Source: Hyaloraphidium curvatum
Taxonomy: Eukaryota > Monoblepharomycota > Hyaloraphidiomycetes > Hyaloraphidiales > Hyaloraphidiaceae
Reading direction: 5' to 3'
Length of the DNA: 64,000 nt
NCBI GenBank assembly: GCA_025558095.1
Contig: JAIVFI010000019.1
Location: 186,001 to 250,000, forward strand
Each line of letters opens with the position of its first letter. Position 1 is the stretch's first letter. A program made the position numbers and the translations under genes. Of the stretch, positions 9,336 through 19,744 are shown piece after piece. The notes under the pieces are model-generated. The model was not told the DNA's origin. It did not search any database and saw only the letters and a list, made by a program, of their open reading frames with translations.

Positions 9336-11077
9336 CTAAGTGGCGTGGGCTTCGAGCAAGGTCTGCTGCAACAGGTCCAGATCCTCGTTCCTGAACTCCG
9401 ACGTTTCCGCTTTGGGTCCATTGGCGCCGTAGACAAGGGTCTCGCCCGTCTTGCCGTACTCGGGAAAGTCCTCCCCGGGCCTGCCCGAGGCAGCAAAGTT
9501 CACCCAATGGCGCACCATCTTCTCCGCATAAGCGCGTTCCTCCTCCGTTAGCACGTCCTCCCGGAACATGACGAAGGGCACCTCGGCGAGGTGCGACACG
9601 CGGAGGTTGGCAGGGATCGAGTCCACGGGGCGGGTGAAGCGGTAGCGGAAGGTGGGGATGCCCTGCGCCGCGGCGATCTTGGCCGAGGTGCGGACGGGGA
9701 GCTGGAACAGAGTTTCGTTCAGGATCTCGTCGACGGCGCTGAAGAAGGACCTGGAAGGGGCGAGTTTGGTGAGCTGGAAGCACAAAAGGCGGAACGAGAC
9801 GCGCAGGCATCGCACCCGTATTTCTCCTCGTAACGTTTCAGCAGCTCGTCGGTTTTGCCCTTGAACATGGCCTGGAGGAACATCTTGGCCAACGCCTCTT
9901 GGCCCGGTGCGCAAATCAGGGCGGCAAACAGGGAACCCCTGTGCGACGGCGGCAACGGTAAGGCAACGAGCTGCCAATGCGGATTGTTCACGCACTCGTC
10001 CGCGTTTGTTCCGCATAGCAGTGCGTCGACTCCCTTCTTGGCCAGAAGGGGCAGGTTCTTGAGCAGCTCGCCATCCGCGACCGGGGCCCATGATCCCCGG
10101 GGAGCCATGTTTGCCATGGCCGCCTTGAGTTCCTCGCCCGTTTTTCCCAGCAGAAACTCCACTTTTGCAACCCCTGCCTTGTCCTCGGGCCCGCCGGCCG
10201 CCTTGTACAGGGCGTCGAAGTAGACCTGCGCCGCCTCGATCGGTCTCGGTGCAGTGCTGCTAAGAGCGCCGCTCTGCAGGATGGCGCGGCGAAAGAGGCT
10301 CTCGTGCCCGAAGAGCACCGAGAGGTAGTCGCACGAAATGGCGCCCGCTGATTCGCCAAAGATGGTGACGTTTGAGGGGTCCCCGCCGAACGCGGAGATG
10401 TTGTCGCGAATCCACATGAGGCCGAGGCGCTGGTCGTACTGTCCATGGGGCCCACGTGAGCGAGTGCAACGGTGCTCAAGGGCTGGCCTACCAAGCTGAG
10501 GTTGGTCCCGCCGGATCCATCCTTGCTCCATTCCTTGAGCTCCTTGCTGGCCAGGAATCCAAAGACGTTCAGGCGGTACTGAATCGCCACAACGATCACG
10601 GGAGTTCCCAGCTCCGCGGCTTTGGCGACGAGGTTGCTGCCGTCGTACAGCGGCGTCGCGGCCGAGCCCTCTCCAAAAGCACCGCCGTATATCCAGCACA
10701 TGACGGGAAGATTGGTTGCAGTAGTCTGAGAAGAAAGCTACGTCGGCCACCGCGCAACGGAGAAAGGTTGGCGGACGGCTCACATTCCCGGGCGCCCAGA
10801 CGTTTAAGACGAGGCACTCCTCGCCCTGCTCGGCATTGTGAGTGTGTTCATAGTATTGCGGCTTCATCTGCAGCGGCGCGAGCCCGGAAGGCATCTGCAG
10901 CGGCACCGGGCCGCGCCTTGACGCATCCCTCGTCGCCTCCCACTTCGGCGCAGGTCGCGGCTTTTGCCATCGCGGAGCTTCGCCGAAAGGGATCCCCAGG
11001 AATGCGCGAACTCGGCCATCGAGCATCGAGGTGCCTTTCAGCGCGCCCTGCGCGACCGTCACGTCGAGTTCGGCCAT
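9336..11077 (-). CDS. type-B carboxylesterase/lipase
   Basis: The start at 11077 ([15 protein letters not shown]) leads through at least four exons. The GTGAGC intron (about 10700-10780) joins NVWAPGN to [17 protein letters not shown], which carries the oxyanion-hole region. A GTAGGC intron near 10440-10490 joins NLSL to [16 protein letters not shown] intron near 9750-9815 joins EKYG to SFFSAVDEI. The catalytic serine is in GESAGA after [12 protein letters not shown]. The likely catalytic histidine is in [12 protein letters not shown] near the C-terminus, and the acidic residue is probably in the preceding GTNADEC region or nearby. It hydrolyses carboxylic esters. No signal peptide is visible, so it is probably intracellular. 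Length (about 500 residues) is near normal for the family. Confidence 0.85.
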
Positions 11078-11128
11078 GGGGAGAAAAGGGGGGGGGGAAG
11101 GAAAAAAGGGAAGGCACGGTTGAACCCT

Positions 11129-12788
11129 TCACTCCATCACAGATCTAGCTCGCGCAGCCGTCTCCACGAGGTCCATGAAGACTTTGAACTTCTTCGAATG
11201 GAAGTCCCGGAGCTCGGGCGTGGGATCGCAAGCAACCAGCATTCCGCTTCCTCCCATCGCCAGCATTGCATCCGAGTGTCCCGCGGCAAGCGCGCCCGCG
11301 ATGGCCGCGCCTCGAACCGATCCGTGTTCCGCGTCCGCAGGAATGAGGATGGGCACACCCAGGATTTCGGCGTGGAGCCGAACGAAGAGGTCGTTACGAG
11401 CAATGCCGCCCGACATGACGACCTCATCAACAGCAACGCCGTGGTCCGCGCTTGACGATCTCCCGCGTCCCATAGACCAGGGCATGAAGGCCGGCGTAAT
11501 AGAGAATTGCGAGCGAGTCCAGGTCCCGAGCGAGCGAAAGCCCGACCACTGATCCAGCAGGGTTCGGCGACGGGCGCGGTGATCGGTTGCGGGGTTGGGG
11601 GGCGCTCAGCGCCTGTGATAGAGATCTGATCGGTTGCCGTGGTGATCAGGTAGGATGTGGAGATGTTTGACGAGAAGATCTGGGATCAATGGCGTGGTTA
11701 GCTGGATCTCGATGGCAATAAGTTGAACAATCCTCACTGGGAAAGGCCAGCTTTTGCTCCACCGCAAGATCGATGACTCTTTTGTTGAGCAAATCAAACA
11801 GGCCCTGCCCGGCTCGGTCCGCAAGCTCTTGGCCTTCGGCGTATGCCTCATGGTTCCTGACCAAGTGATCCAAAAGGCTGCCGGTGGAGCTCTGGCCTCC
11901 CTCCAAGGTCCACTCCCCATGAACCGTCGAGCCCTCCTGTGGGCCCCAGATTCCAGGCACGAGCACTATCCGATCCGTGTTAATCAAGTGACACGAGGAG
12001 GTACCCGCAATGACGACTAGGCGCCGAGTTTTCCCAGTCCCGGCATCTCCTAATACCCGATCGGCGCGGCAGCCTATAGTGCCGACGTATGCAGCATGGG
12101 CATCGATCAGCCCTGTGGAGCAGGCCGTGCCAGCAGGCAAGCCCAATTGTCTGGCGGCCTCAGCCGACAGTCCCGCAGCAACTGGTGCGCCCACGGGCTT
12201 TACTTCCTTGGCATTACCGATCCTAGAATAACCTTCTGCAACAAATTCACCGGCTTCCAGGGTGGCACCACCGACATTGTCGAACATGAAATCGATTCCG
12301 TTCGGGCACAGTTCCGCGAGGGCTTCCGGCGTGGGGCGCTTCTTGTAGTTGAACACCGCGTCGATCCCAAGGTTGTCCCGGATGTAGGCGCACTTTTCAT
12401 CCGTGCCGGCCGAGCCAACGACCCGCAGGCCGGGGACGACCATTTTGCAGAGGACCACGACGCACTGGCCCACGGCGCCCGCGGCGCCCGAGACGAAGAG
12501 GGTCTCGCCGGAACGCGGCGGGTCGAAGTTGTGGAACAGGCCGACGAAGGCGGTGAGCCCCGGAGATCCCAGGGGCCCGACGTAGTAGCTGAGGGGCACG
12601 TTGCCGTCCCCTCCCTTCCCGTCGTCCGGGCACCCGACGATCATCCTGTAGACCTCCATCGCGTCGATCTGGTCCTTCCGCAGAACCTGGTAGTCGCTCC
12701 AGGCGGTCATGATGCTCGACACGACGCTCCCGGCCGATATTTCGCGTTGCGCAACTTTAGAACCCTCGAGGCCGGGCATCGCCATCAC
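11129..12788 (-). pseudogene. chimeric MDR oxidoreductase / FGGY sugar kinase, broken
   Basis: One open frame begins as a zinc-independent medium-chain dehydrogenase of the quinone-reductase/leukotriene-reductase type (AWSDYQVLRKDQ, GSPGLTAFVGL, SGAAGAVGQ, then VVGSAGTDEKC and FMFDNVGGATLE). After GATLEAGE it continues without a stop as the C-terminal part of an FGGY carbohydrate kinase (PVGAPVAAGLS, STGLIDAHAAYVG, AGTSSCHLI, GIWGPQEGS). The MDR lacks its normal N-terminus and its last third; the kinase lacks its N-terminal half. A 58-nt intron near 11690-11745 is plausible. Then a 47-nt insertion at about 11580-11637 and a single extra base in the VKR-DHG region (about 11448-11455) shift the frame before MSGGIARND. 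It is probably a pseudogene, though a sequencing error could explain the one-base shift. Confidence 0.75.
11580..11637. repeat. 11-bp direct repeat flanking a 36-bp insert with a palindrome
   Basis: TGATCGGTTGC occurs at 11580-11590 and again at 11627-11637. Between them lies GGCGCTCAGCGCC, a perfect inverted repeat around one base. Deleting one 47-nt unit restores the FGGY-kinase frame across the GNRSP motif. Confidence 0.7.
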
Positions 12789-13265
12789 GGCCTTGTTGCT
12801 CGTCGCGCGGCGCTGTCGGAGGAGGCTGGTCTTGGCGAGGATGAGGGAGCCGGTGCAGACTGCGCGATCCCGGGTCAGCAGGGTTCTGAGGGTCAGGACG
12901 GGCAGGATGTGCGGTGAAGGTGGGGACAGGCCGGTGAGGACGAAATTGACGTCTTGGCGTTGGCCTCCTGCGGGAAGCTCCCGTACAGCCGCCGGGCAGG
13001 AACAGTGGTGGGGGGGACGTCTCCATCACCCACTGGCCGCTACCGACGTCCCAGCCAATGCCTCGCCGAAATCAAGCAGTCGAGGCTAAGCAGAAGGGCG
13101 TTGTACACGGCGCGAAGCAGAAGCGCGCCGTGTCGCAGCGGAAGTCCGGGCGCCCGAAGGCCGTCGTCAGCGCCGGTGCGGTTCGGGAGCCCCGAGATGA
13201 CGTTGCTGCGCGGAGACGTGAGCGCGCCGCGCCCGGCCCTTCCCGGCTTGGGAAGTGACCAGATA
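12789..13265. other. intergenic, no intact gene
   Basis: About 480 bases where the missing N-terminus of the MDR half would be expected on the minus strand. Short open frames exist, but none resembles an MDR N-terminal domain, and the frames change repeatedly. Confidence 0.4.
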
Positions 13266-14921
13266 TCATGTAACAGGCAAGGATTTGGCTGCGGGCGCCC
13301 GGAAGCGCGAGGCCCTCGTGGAGTCGGAAACCTCGGACACTTCGGACGAGGAACCGCAGCCGCCGCCGCCCGTCCCGGGTGGACGGCGAAAGCAGGGGAC
13401 GCTGGCGCTGCACGAGATCAAGAAGCTGCCATTTTCCTCGGGCAGATACATGTCGTAGTTCGAATCGTAGCCTGCGAACCGGATGCGATACTTGATCCGG
13501 CGCCCGGCCTTGCGGTGGCCCATGATCGCTTCGACCTCGAACTCGGGGTCGTCGGGATGGTCCACATCTTCGTCGCCGTCGCCAGGTTCTTCAGCCGGCA
13601 CGTCCTCCCAGTCCTCGGCCTCCTCGGATGACTCTGCCACCGCAATCAGGTCGTCCAGGTCCACTGCTTCCACCTTCTCCTCGATCGCAAGCTTTTCCAG
13701 TCGGTTCTCCAGCTCGTCCAGCTCAGCAGCACGAGCGCGGAGAAGATCTCTGCCGTCCCCGACGGCTTCCAGCACGCCGTCGTCCGGCTGGATAGCATGC
13801 GACAAGGCCGTCGCCGGGCCCTGGCGGTACTTGGCGGGCAAGCTGTCCAGATACAGCGTCACCGCAGCCAGCTTTGCTTCCAGATCGTCGACTTTTTCGT
13901 TCAGCATCTCGAACTTGGCGCCCACGACCTTGACCCCGTCGCTCACCGCGTCGACCTTTTCCGACACCATGTCGACCTGATCGGTCACCATGTCCAGTCT
14001 GGCCGACGACAGCTCCGCGTCGACTCGCAGGGCACGAGTTTCGAGGGCCATCTGCAACCCGGCGGAGCGCACCTCGGCCAATCCGGCAGCCAACAAGGCT
14101 GTGGCACATTTCAGCTCGTCGACGTCATCCTGCACGGCGGTGTCGACCATGGGAACGACCGGCGCCGCCTGGGCCCTTTGCAGGGCCGCAACTTGGGATA
14201 CAAGGTCGGCGACAACAGATGCACCCACATCACGCTGGTGCTCGAGCTCCGCCATGCGCGCGGCCAGCGAATGATTGATCTCCGAGGTGTGAAGCATTGC
14301 ACCGGGCACGAGGGCAGGAAATGAGAGTGGGGCGCCGAAGGGGGAAGGTGCGGGCAGGAATGGATGTGCGATGATCGCGCCGCCGAGGTGGTGGGGCGCG
14401 GCCGGCGGGTACGACGGTACAAATGCGCCGTGCTGGGGGCCATCACTCGTAAGCACGAGCGGCAGGTGATGAGGAGTGGGAACGGCGGAAAGGGGATGCG
14501 GGAGTCCAGAGGTGTCCAGGGGGATGCCCTGGGCCGTGAGACCGCGGAGCCTCGCCAAATGAACGGCCCCGCCAATGCGCGGTGGGAGCTGGGCCACCGC
14601 CACCCTCGTGTCGGCGGCCAGAACCGCGACCACGAGGCGGAGGTCGGAGAGGTCCAAGTCGCTGGTCCCGCGGTGGTGGCTGCCATAGTGCTTGTGCAGG
14701 GCATTCAAGGTGCCTGCCCAGTCCTCGTGGCACTCGGGGAACGGGCACAGACATTCACCGGCGGGCCCGGGGACGGCCGATCCGCCGTTCTGGCGGACCC
14801 TCGTCAGCAGCCCGGCGTCCGACGCGGCCAGGTCCACGACGCGGCTGCCGCCCTTGAGGGACACCGCAACAGGGCGGCCGACGCTGTCGAGCCGGACGTA
14901 CGACGTGCGCAGCGAGGTCAT
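13266..14921 (-). CDS. zinc-finger, coiled-coil and chromodomain protein
   Basis: The 551-codon single frame starts at 14921. Near residues 55-85 there is a C2H2-like finger (CLCPFPEC, then HKHYGSHH). The middle is Pro/Ala-rich. A long coiled coil follows at about 225-365 with repeats of the type MVSEKVDAVSDGVKVV. After an acidic segment (SSEEAEDWEDVP) comes a chromodomain at about 465-510 (EFEVEAIMGHRKAGRR, YRIRFAGYD, LPEENG). Chromodomains bind methyl-lysine histone tails. The cage positions here look like Phe, Phe and Tyr rather than the usual Tyr, Trp, Tyr. The tail beyond PEEN does not look chromodomain-like and may include an unrecognised intron. It is likely a chromatin protein or a domesticated retroelement derivative; the function is unknown. 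Confidence 0.65.
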   Translation of the reverse strand: MTSLRTSYVRLDSVGRPVAVSLKGGSRVVDLAASDAGLLTRVRQNGGSAVPGPAGECLCPFPECHEDWAGTLNALHKHYGSHHRGTSDLDLSDLRLVVAVLAADTRVAVAQLPPRIGGAVHLARLRGLTAQGIPLDTSGLPHPLSAVPTPHHLPLVLTSDGPQHGAFVPSYPPAAPHHLGGAIIAHPFLPAPSPFGAPLSFPALVPGAMLHTSEINHSLAARMAELEHQRDVGASVVADLVSQVAALQRAQAAPVVPMVDTAVQDDVDELKCATALLAAGLAEVRSAGLQMALETRALRVDAELSSARLDMVTDQVDMVSEKVDAVSDGVKVVGAKFEMLNEKVDDLEAKLAAVTLYLDSLPAKYRQGPATALSHAIQPDDGVLEAVGDGRDLLRARAAELDELENRLEKLAIEEKVEAVDLDDLIAVAESSEEAEDWEDVPAEEPGDGDEDVDHPDDPEFEVEAIMGHRKAGRRIKYRIRFAGYDSNYDMYLPEENGSFLISCSASVPCFRRPPGTGGGGCGSSSEVSEVSDSTRASRFRAPAAKSLPVT

Positions 14922-15552
14922 GTTCGAGATCCCATTCCGCGTGGTTGTCGCGTCCCACGGTCCCTTTCCTCCCTTCTTTCCTACAAACCGCGCGCTCGTT
15001 GGGATCCGGTGATCTCGCTAGCGACCACGAGCTCGCGCACGTCTGATCATGGCTTTGTAGTCGTGCGCGTGCCGGCAACCTGGCAGTCTTGGTACGAATG
15101 GCCGAGCTGCTGGCTCGCAGCCAGTGAGCGGCGCTCGTGAGCAAAGGCGGGACAAAGCAGCGATAGAGACAGGCAGTGACGGCGCGAATTTTCGGACGGG
15201 ATGCGCTCGCAATGCGCTAGAGATCAAGCCGAAGACGGCCGTTGGTGGGCTGGCTGGATCTGCCCGCTTGGGCACGACCAGCCAACTATTTATAGAACTT
15301 CCGGAAAGGAAATACTGTCTCCGACAGCTGGTCGGAGAGCCCCTTGTCCGGCTCGTCTACAGATTTCCAACTCTGGAGCATCTGAAGTCGTTGCCTTTGC
15401 CGAATTTCTGTTTGCCCCAGCTGCCGTTCACGCGAGGTCACCCGCTCACGCTTCCTGCTGCGCACGATGGTGCCGGACGGCGTCGTGCACGTTCGATTCC
15501 TCGCCTCCGGATAGAATGGAGACGCTGCGACGACTTCCTTTGCTTTTTTCAG
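14922..15552. other. intergenic or unrecognised 5' exon region
   Basis: About 630 bases between divergent genes. It should contain both promoters and the missing first exon of the gene that follows. A polypyrimidine-AG acceptor (TTTGCTTTTTTCAG) ends at about 15552. A short frame at about 15468-15512 (MVPDGVVHVRFLASG) may be a first exon, but no donor of the right phase was found. Confidence 0.35.
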
Positions 15553-16531
15553 GGAGACGCTCGTGCGGCACGAGGGCTCGTACTTCCAACGCGTCTTTTC
15601 CCACTTACATGGACTGAACGTCGGACGAGATGCGTCCGAGGTGCCACAGGAGACGTGGCTCGACCGCGACGTTCGCGTATTCCACGACGTCGTGGCACCG
15701 TTCCTGCGCGGCGTGCGCGCCTTTGATTGGGACGCGCTGGGAGGAGATGTGGCCCGCGGGCGCGTGCATGACGAGGCCGCCGTCTACGGACTGCCCGAGC
15801 TGGCTGCGCTCGCCGCTTCTGGTCTCAACTCTGCACGCGCCGATGCGACGCCGGCCGCGACTCCCGCAGGGATGCCTGCGTCGACGGCCGAAGTCGTGGA
15901 CTTTGCCCGGGCCGCGGAGCTCCTGGACGATCCCGAGGAGGCCTGGGTCGAGACGATCGATCCCGGCATTCAGATCAGCAGCTTCATCGTCGCGTCGCCG
16001 ACCGCTTACCGTGTCGAATACGTCGTCGCGCTCAAACCATGGGGCCTCCCGGCGGTGGACGCCGCGGCCCAGCTTTACGCGCCTCCTCCGGGCATCGAGT
16101 TGCGAGGGCAACATGCTGTCGTGCCGCTCGAGGTTGCCAGCGTGCACGGCGGGCGGCTGACGCACTCGGCCGATCGGGACGACGTCGAAGAGGCGTTCTG
16201 GGCTCAAGTCGACGGCGAGTTCAAGCGCGGCCGCGCCCGCGTCATCATGGACGGCGTGCCGGCGGGACAGATGATCGAAACGGCTTATAGGCTGCGCCAG
16301 GCAAACGGGGTGGTCGGAGTGTCGGGATCTGACGTTGCGCCACGGTGGTCGGTGGCCCGCAGTGCTCCCGACGGCTTGGTCCAGGCCACGGGCGCATCAA
16401 CGATTCACGCCGTGCGAGTTGCGAAGCCATACATGCGCTTCCTACTCACCGAGGACGACGAGCTGTGCGTGGACCTTTCGAACCGCATCGAGAGCGACGA
16501 CTTTTACGAGCTCGGGTGGGACACCATGTAG
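15553..16531 (+). CDS. unknown protein (5' exon unresolved)
   Basis: A long open frame starts right after a strong 3' splice site at 15552 and reads GDARAARG in one frame or, more convincingly, ETLVRHEGSYFQRVFSHLHG. About 320 residues follow to the stop at 16531. The first in-frame ATG is far downstream, so an upstream exon is required. No known domain was recognised. Visible features are acidic and hydrophobic alternation, an Ala-rich central linker (ADATPAATPAGMPAST) and a conserved-looking C-terminus (AKPYMRFLLTEDDELCVDL). It has no signal peptide or membrane segment. Confidence 0.55.
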
Positions 16532-16650
16532 ATCGCGGGGCAGTCTGCGGAAAAGACTGTAATCGAGCACCAACGAAGAGTTCATGACAACGATGGGTTT
16601 CACGCTAATCCGACCATCGGCGCCCATGCACACAGACCAACAATCCTACG

Positions 16651-19145
16651 TCAGTATCCCCAGAGGCTCATCCACCTTTCTGCTTCGCAACTAAGAATCA
16701 GCGTTGCTCGGCGCTGCGAATTACCCACCATCACCACGGGCTTGTAGAGCGTAGGATAGTCCTTCTTGAGCCGGGTCTGATGGGTCGTGGTCAGCAAGGC
16801 AGGCCAAATGGATACTGCGACGTAAGTCGCCCACGTTCACTTCCACGGCGTTGTTGTAGTGATCCCGCTCACGCTCCGTCGGCTTGCCGGCGAAGAAGGT
16901 GACGTGCTGCTCAATCATGGTCCGCAAGTCTTTGAAGACCTCGGCCATGGATCCGTAGGTGCCCTTTGTCAGCTTCTCCACGACCTCCTTGAGGGTGATC
17001 GGCTCGGGGTATTGCAGGTAGAAGCCCGGATCCGAATCCCGGAAGGGCCCATCGTCCAGATATATGGCAAACTGGTAACTATGAACCCAACGTCAATGCA
17101 TGTGCCAGGCCCAGCCCAGCCCGACTAACCCTTCCTTGTCCGCGTACGATCGAATCTTCTTGATGATGTCGAGACCCTGGCTGCGGACTTCGTCGTCGGC
17201 CCTATCCTGTCCGCGGAATCGTTAAGTCAGGCGTCGGTGCCTTGCAGTTCGTTCGGTGAACAACCAACCTGCGCAGCAGAACCTTTGGCAGCCCGTTGCC
17301 GCGACTCTTCAACAACCTCGCGGTACTCGGGCAGCTTCCCGAGGTACTTCTGCGAGCACCATTAGGGACCGAAACTGTTGGATCCCGGTCACCCACCTCG
17401 ATTGCGGTGGCAAACTTGTACGGGTACGAGCCTTGCTTGTTGTAGAACTTGGCGTTCGACACCATCAGGTGGAGGTCACCGAGAAACTCGTAGAAGGATT
17501 CGTAGCCGCCGGTCTTGATGTTTCTCTCAATGTCGGAAAGCGCAATGGGCTCTTGGACGAGTGCCGAGTAGCCAGGAGCGATGTTGTCCGTTGGTATCAC
17601 CTCGAAGATTGAAGCAATGAGATAGCTGCGACGGACGAGCTCAGCTATGCAGTCACTCCGGATCTCGGATCTTGCGCCACGTACCCTTCAGACTCCAGGC
17701 CCCGAATCCCGGCAACGATATCCTTCATCCGCTTCTGGAGCTTCTTGTCCACCTGGTCCACGACATGGGCTCAATGCGGTCCAAACCACAGGGAGGAAAA
17801 TGCCACTGACCTTGGGCACGACCGTTAGGGCAGCCTTGACGCCGGCAGGCCTCTGCTTCCTGTCCGTGGGCGCCTCGTCCTGCGAACGGGACCTCATCAG
17901 ACTCCCAGCAGCGAGCACCAGCGACCGGTATACCTACCTCGTCGACTGCAGTGGCATCCGATGCCGTCGGCGACGCCGGCCGGAGCTGCGGTAGGTCGTC
18001 GCCTTCCGCCTCTTCCTCGTCCGCCGTCAAGGCCACATCTGCCACGCTTTCTTCCTCCTCCTCCTTGTCCTCCTCGTCCAGCACCACAGCCTTGCGCTTC
18101 GCTGCGGCGGGCTTGCGGGGCGCCGGGATCGCGTTTGCCGTGAGCTCCGCGGGGACCTCCGCGCGCTTGCTGCGGGTGCTGCGGTCGCTGCCTTGAGCAA
18201 CAGCTGCCTGGTACTCCTTTGCAACCCTCTTGGAGGGTGCGATCGGTTCGATCGGCGACGGCTCCCGGTCCCGAGGCGGAGCGCCTTCCGAGCGATTCCG
18301 TGGAGGCGCGCGGGCTGCCTTCTTGAGCGCGGCGAGATCTGCGAAGTCGACGGCGCTCAGCTGCCTGAAAGAGAGAGCGAAGAAGCGCCCTACCCGGTAA
18401 AGGAGCATCGTCGTCAGACAAAGCAACGGGTTCTTTCGCCGCCCTTTTCTTGGGACCTCGCGGCTTCTTCGGCGGGTCCGCCGCTCCTTTTTTGCCGTCG
18501 TCGACGACACCTGTCGTGGGTACCTCGAATCTCTACACGGCAGCCCGCGGTCAGCACGGTGTCGGCGAAGTGCGACCGGGCTTGCCTCACCCTCCCGAAC
18601 CCCCTGTCTTTGCTTTCCTTCGGGATCCCACCGCTTTTCCCTTCCTCGCGACGCCGTGCGGCTTCCTGTAGCTTCCGGACCTCCTCGATGCCGGCGGCAA
18701 CCACAAGAGCCTGAGCCGGAGGGCGTGAAACATATGAGCTCTTGGACTGCTTCGAGCCGTCCACTTGCCGACGCACCCTGACTTTGTTCCATGTGTCATC
18801 TTTCACCAGGTTGCCAATGAGCTTCTCGAAGCGAGAGGTGTTCGTCTCGGGGGTGTCGAAAATCTTGAGCGAAAACGCCTCCAGTAGGGCACGCTGCCCC
18901 GGTTCCAGGTGGTTCCAGACGCGCGAATGACTGTCTCGGATAATGTCTCCGAGAAAGAGCTCCGCAGCGGGTCGCTCCGGCTCGTCGTCGTCCGATGAGG
19001 GCGGGGCACGAGGACCTGGACGCGCTTCGGGAGAACGCGCGACCTTTCCGTCGGGTTTTCCGGGGCGACCGCCGTCCGCATCGCGCATCTCGCTTCCAGT
19101 GGCAGCCTTCCCGCCGCCCCTGCGGCCGCGCTGGGGGGCGGACAT
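16651..19145 (-). CDS. double-bromodomain chromatin protein (RSC4/polybromo-like)
   Basis: The start at 19145 (MSAPQRGRRGGGKAA) opens a basic/acidic N-terminal region with a predicted helical block (LFLGDIIRDSHSRVWNHLEPG). Lys- and Glu-rich linkers follow across several short introns. Bromodomain 1, at about 17390-17600, contains GYSALVQEPIALSDIERNI, then FLGDLHLMVSNAKFYN with the acetyl-lysine-binding Asn. Bromodomain 2, at about 16830-17050, contains FYLQYPEPITLKEVVEKL and FKDLRTMIEQHVTFFAG, where the usual N-x-x-x-Y-N is absent. An intron at about 16765-16825 (GTGGGC...CATCAG) joins AVEVN to TRLKKDYPTLYKPVVM. The stop near 16651 is tentative. The layout suggests a remodelling-complex subunit such as RSC4. 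Exon structure between 17600 and 18450 is approximate. Confidence 0.7.
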
Positions 19146-19744
19146 GTCGATGTTCGCGAGCGGAAACTCGCGTCTCCCAACGCCAACAGCTTCCGACGTC
19201 AACAGCTTGACCAATCAACATTCCGACGAGCTGGCAGGCTGGAAAGGGCAGAATAGGCCGTCTATTGCGACGGCAAGGACGCCCCCGGCCCGAATGGACG
19301 TTGATCTATTGGTCCGTCCGCGGTAGGAAGCCTGGACAGGCATCAACGATAGATCCGCCGCCGCTGTCAATAGATCCGATATCTCCATTACAAGAACATT
19401 TCAAGAAGAGCATCAGATCTTCCTCTTTGACGGGTGATTGATCCGCCTGCTTCCTCCGGGAGACAAGTGAGCCTCTTCGGAATCCGGTGGCAACCCGCAG
19501 TCGCGATTCCGCTTCGTCACCCCGTCGCGCATCACGGGGCGCTCGTGCGTCCGGCCGCGCGGCTCGCCTTCTGCGGCATTGTTTTTGCGCGCTCCGGGCC
19601 GCGGCAACCTCGTTAGGCCGTCGAGAAAGGCCTCGGAAGCTTCGGACGCGACATCCCGAAACCGGCCCGATGTGGGGCCCCGGGGCTGCACCGGCACCGG
19701 AACACGCGTAGTTTCTCTTGTTCCTCGTCGCCTTGCCACTTGAC
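19146..19744. other. divergent promoter region, no gene recognised
   Basis: About 600 bases between the divergent bromodomain gene and the large unknown gene. No coding pattern or repeat was seen. Both promoters should lie here. Confidence 0.45.
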
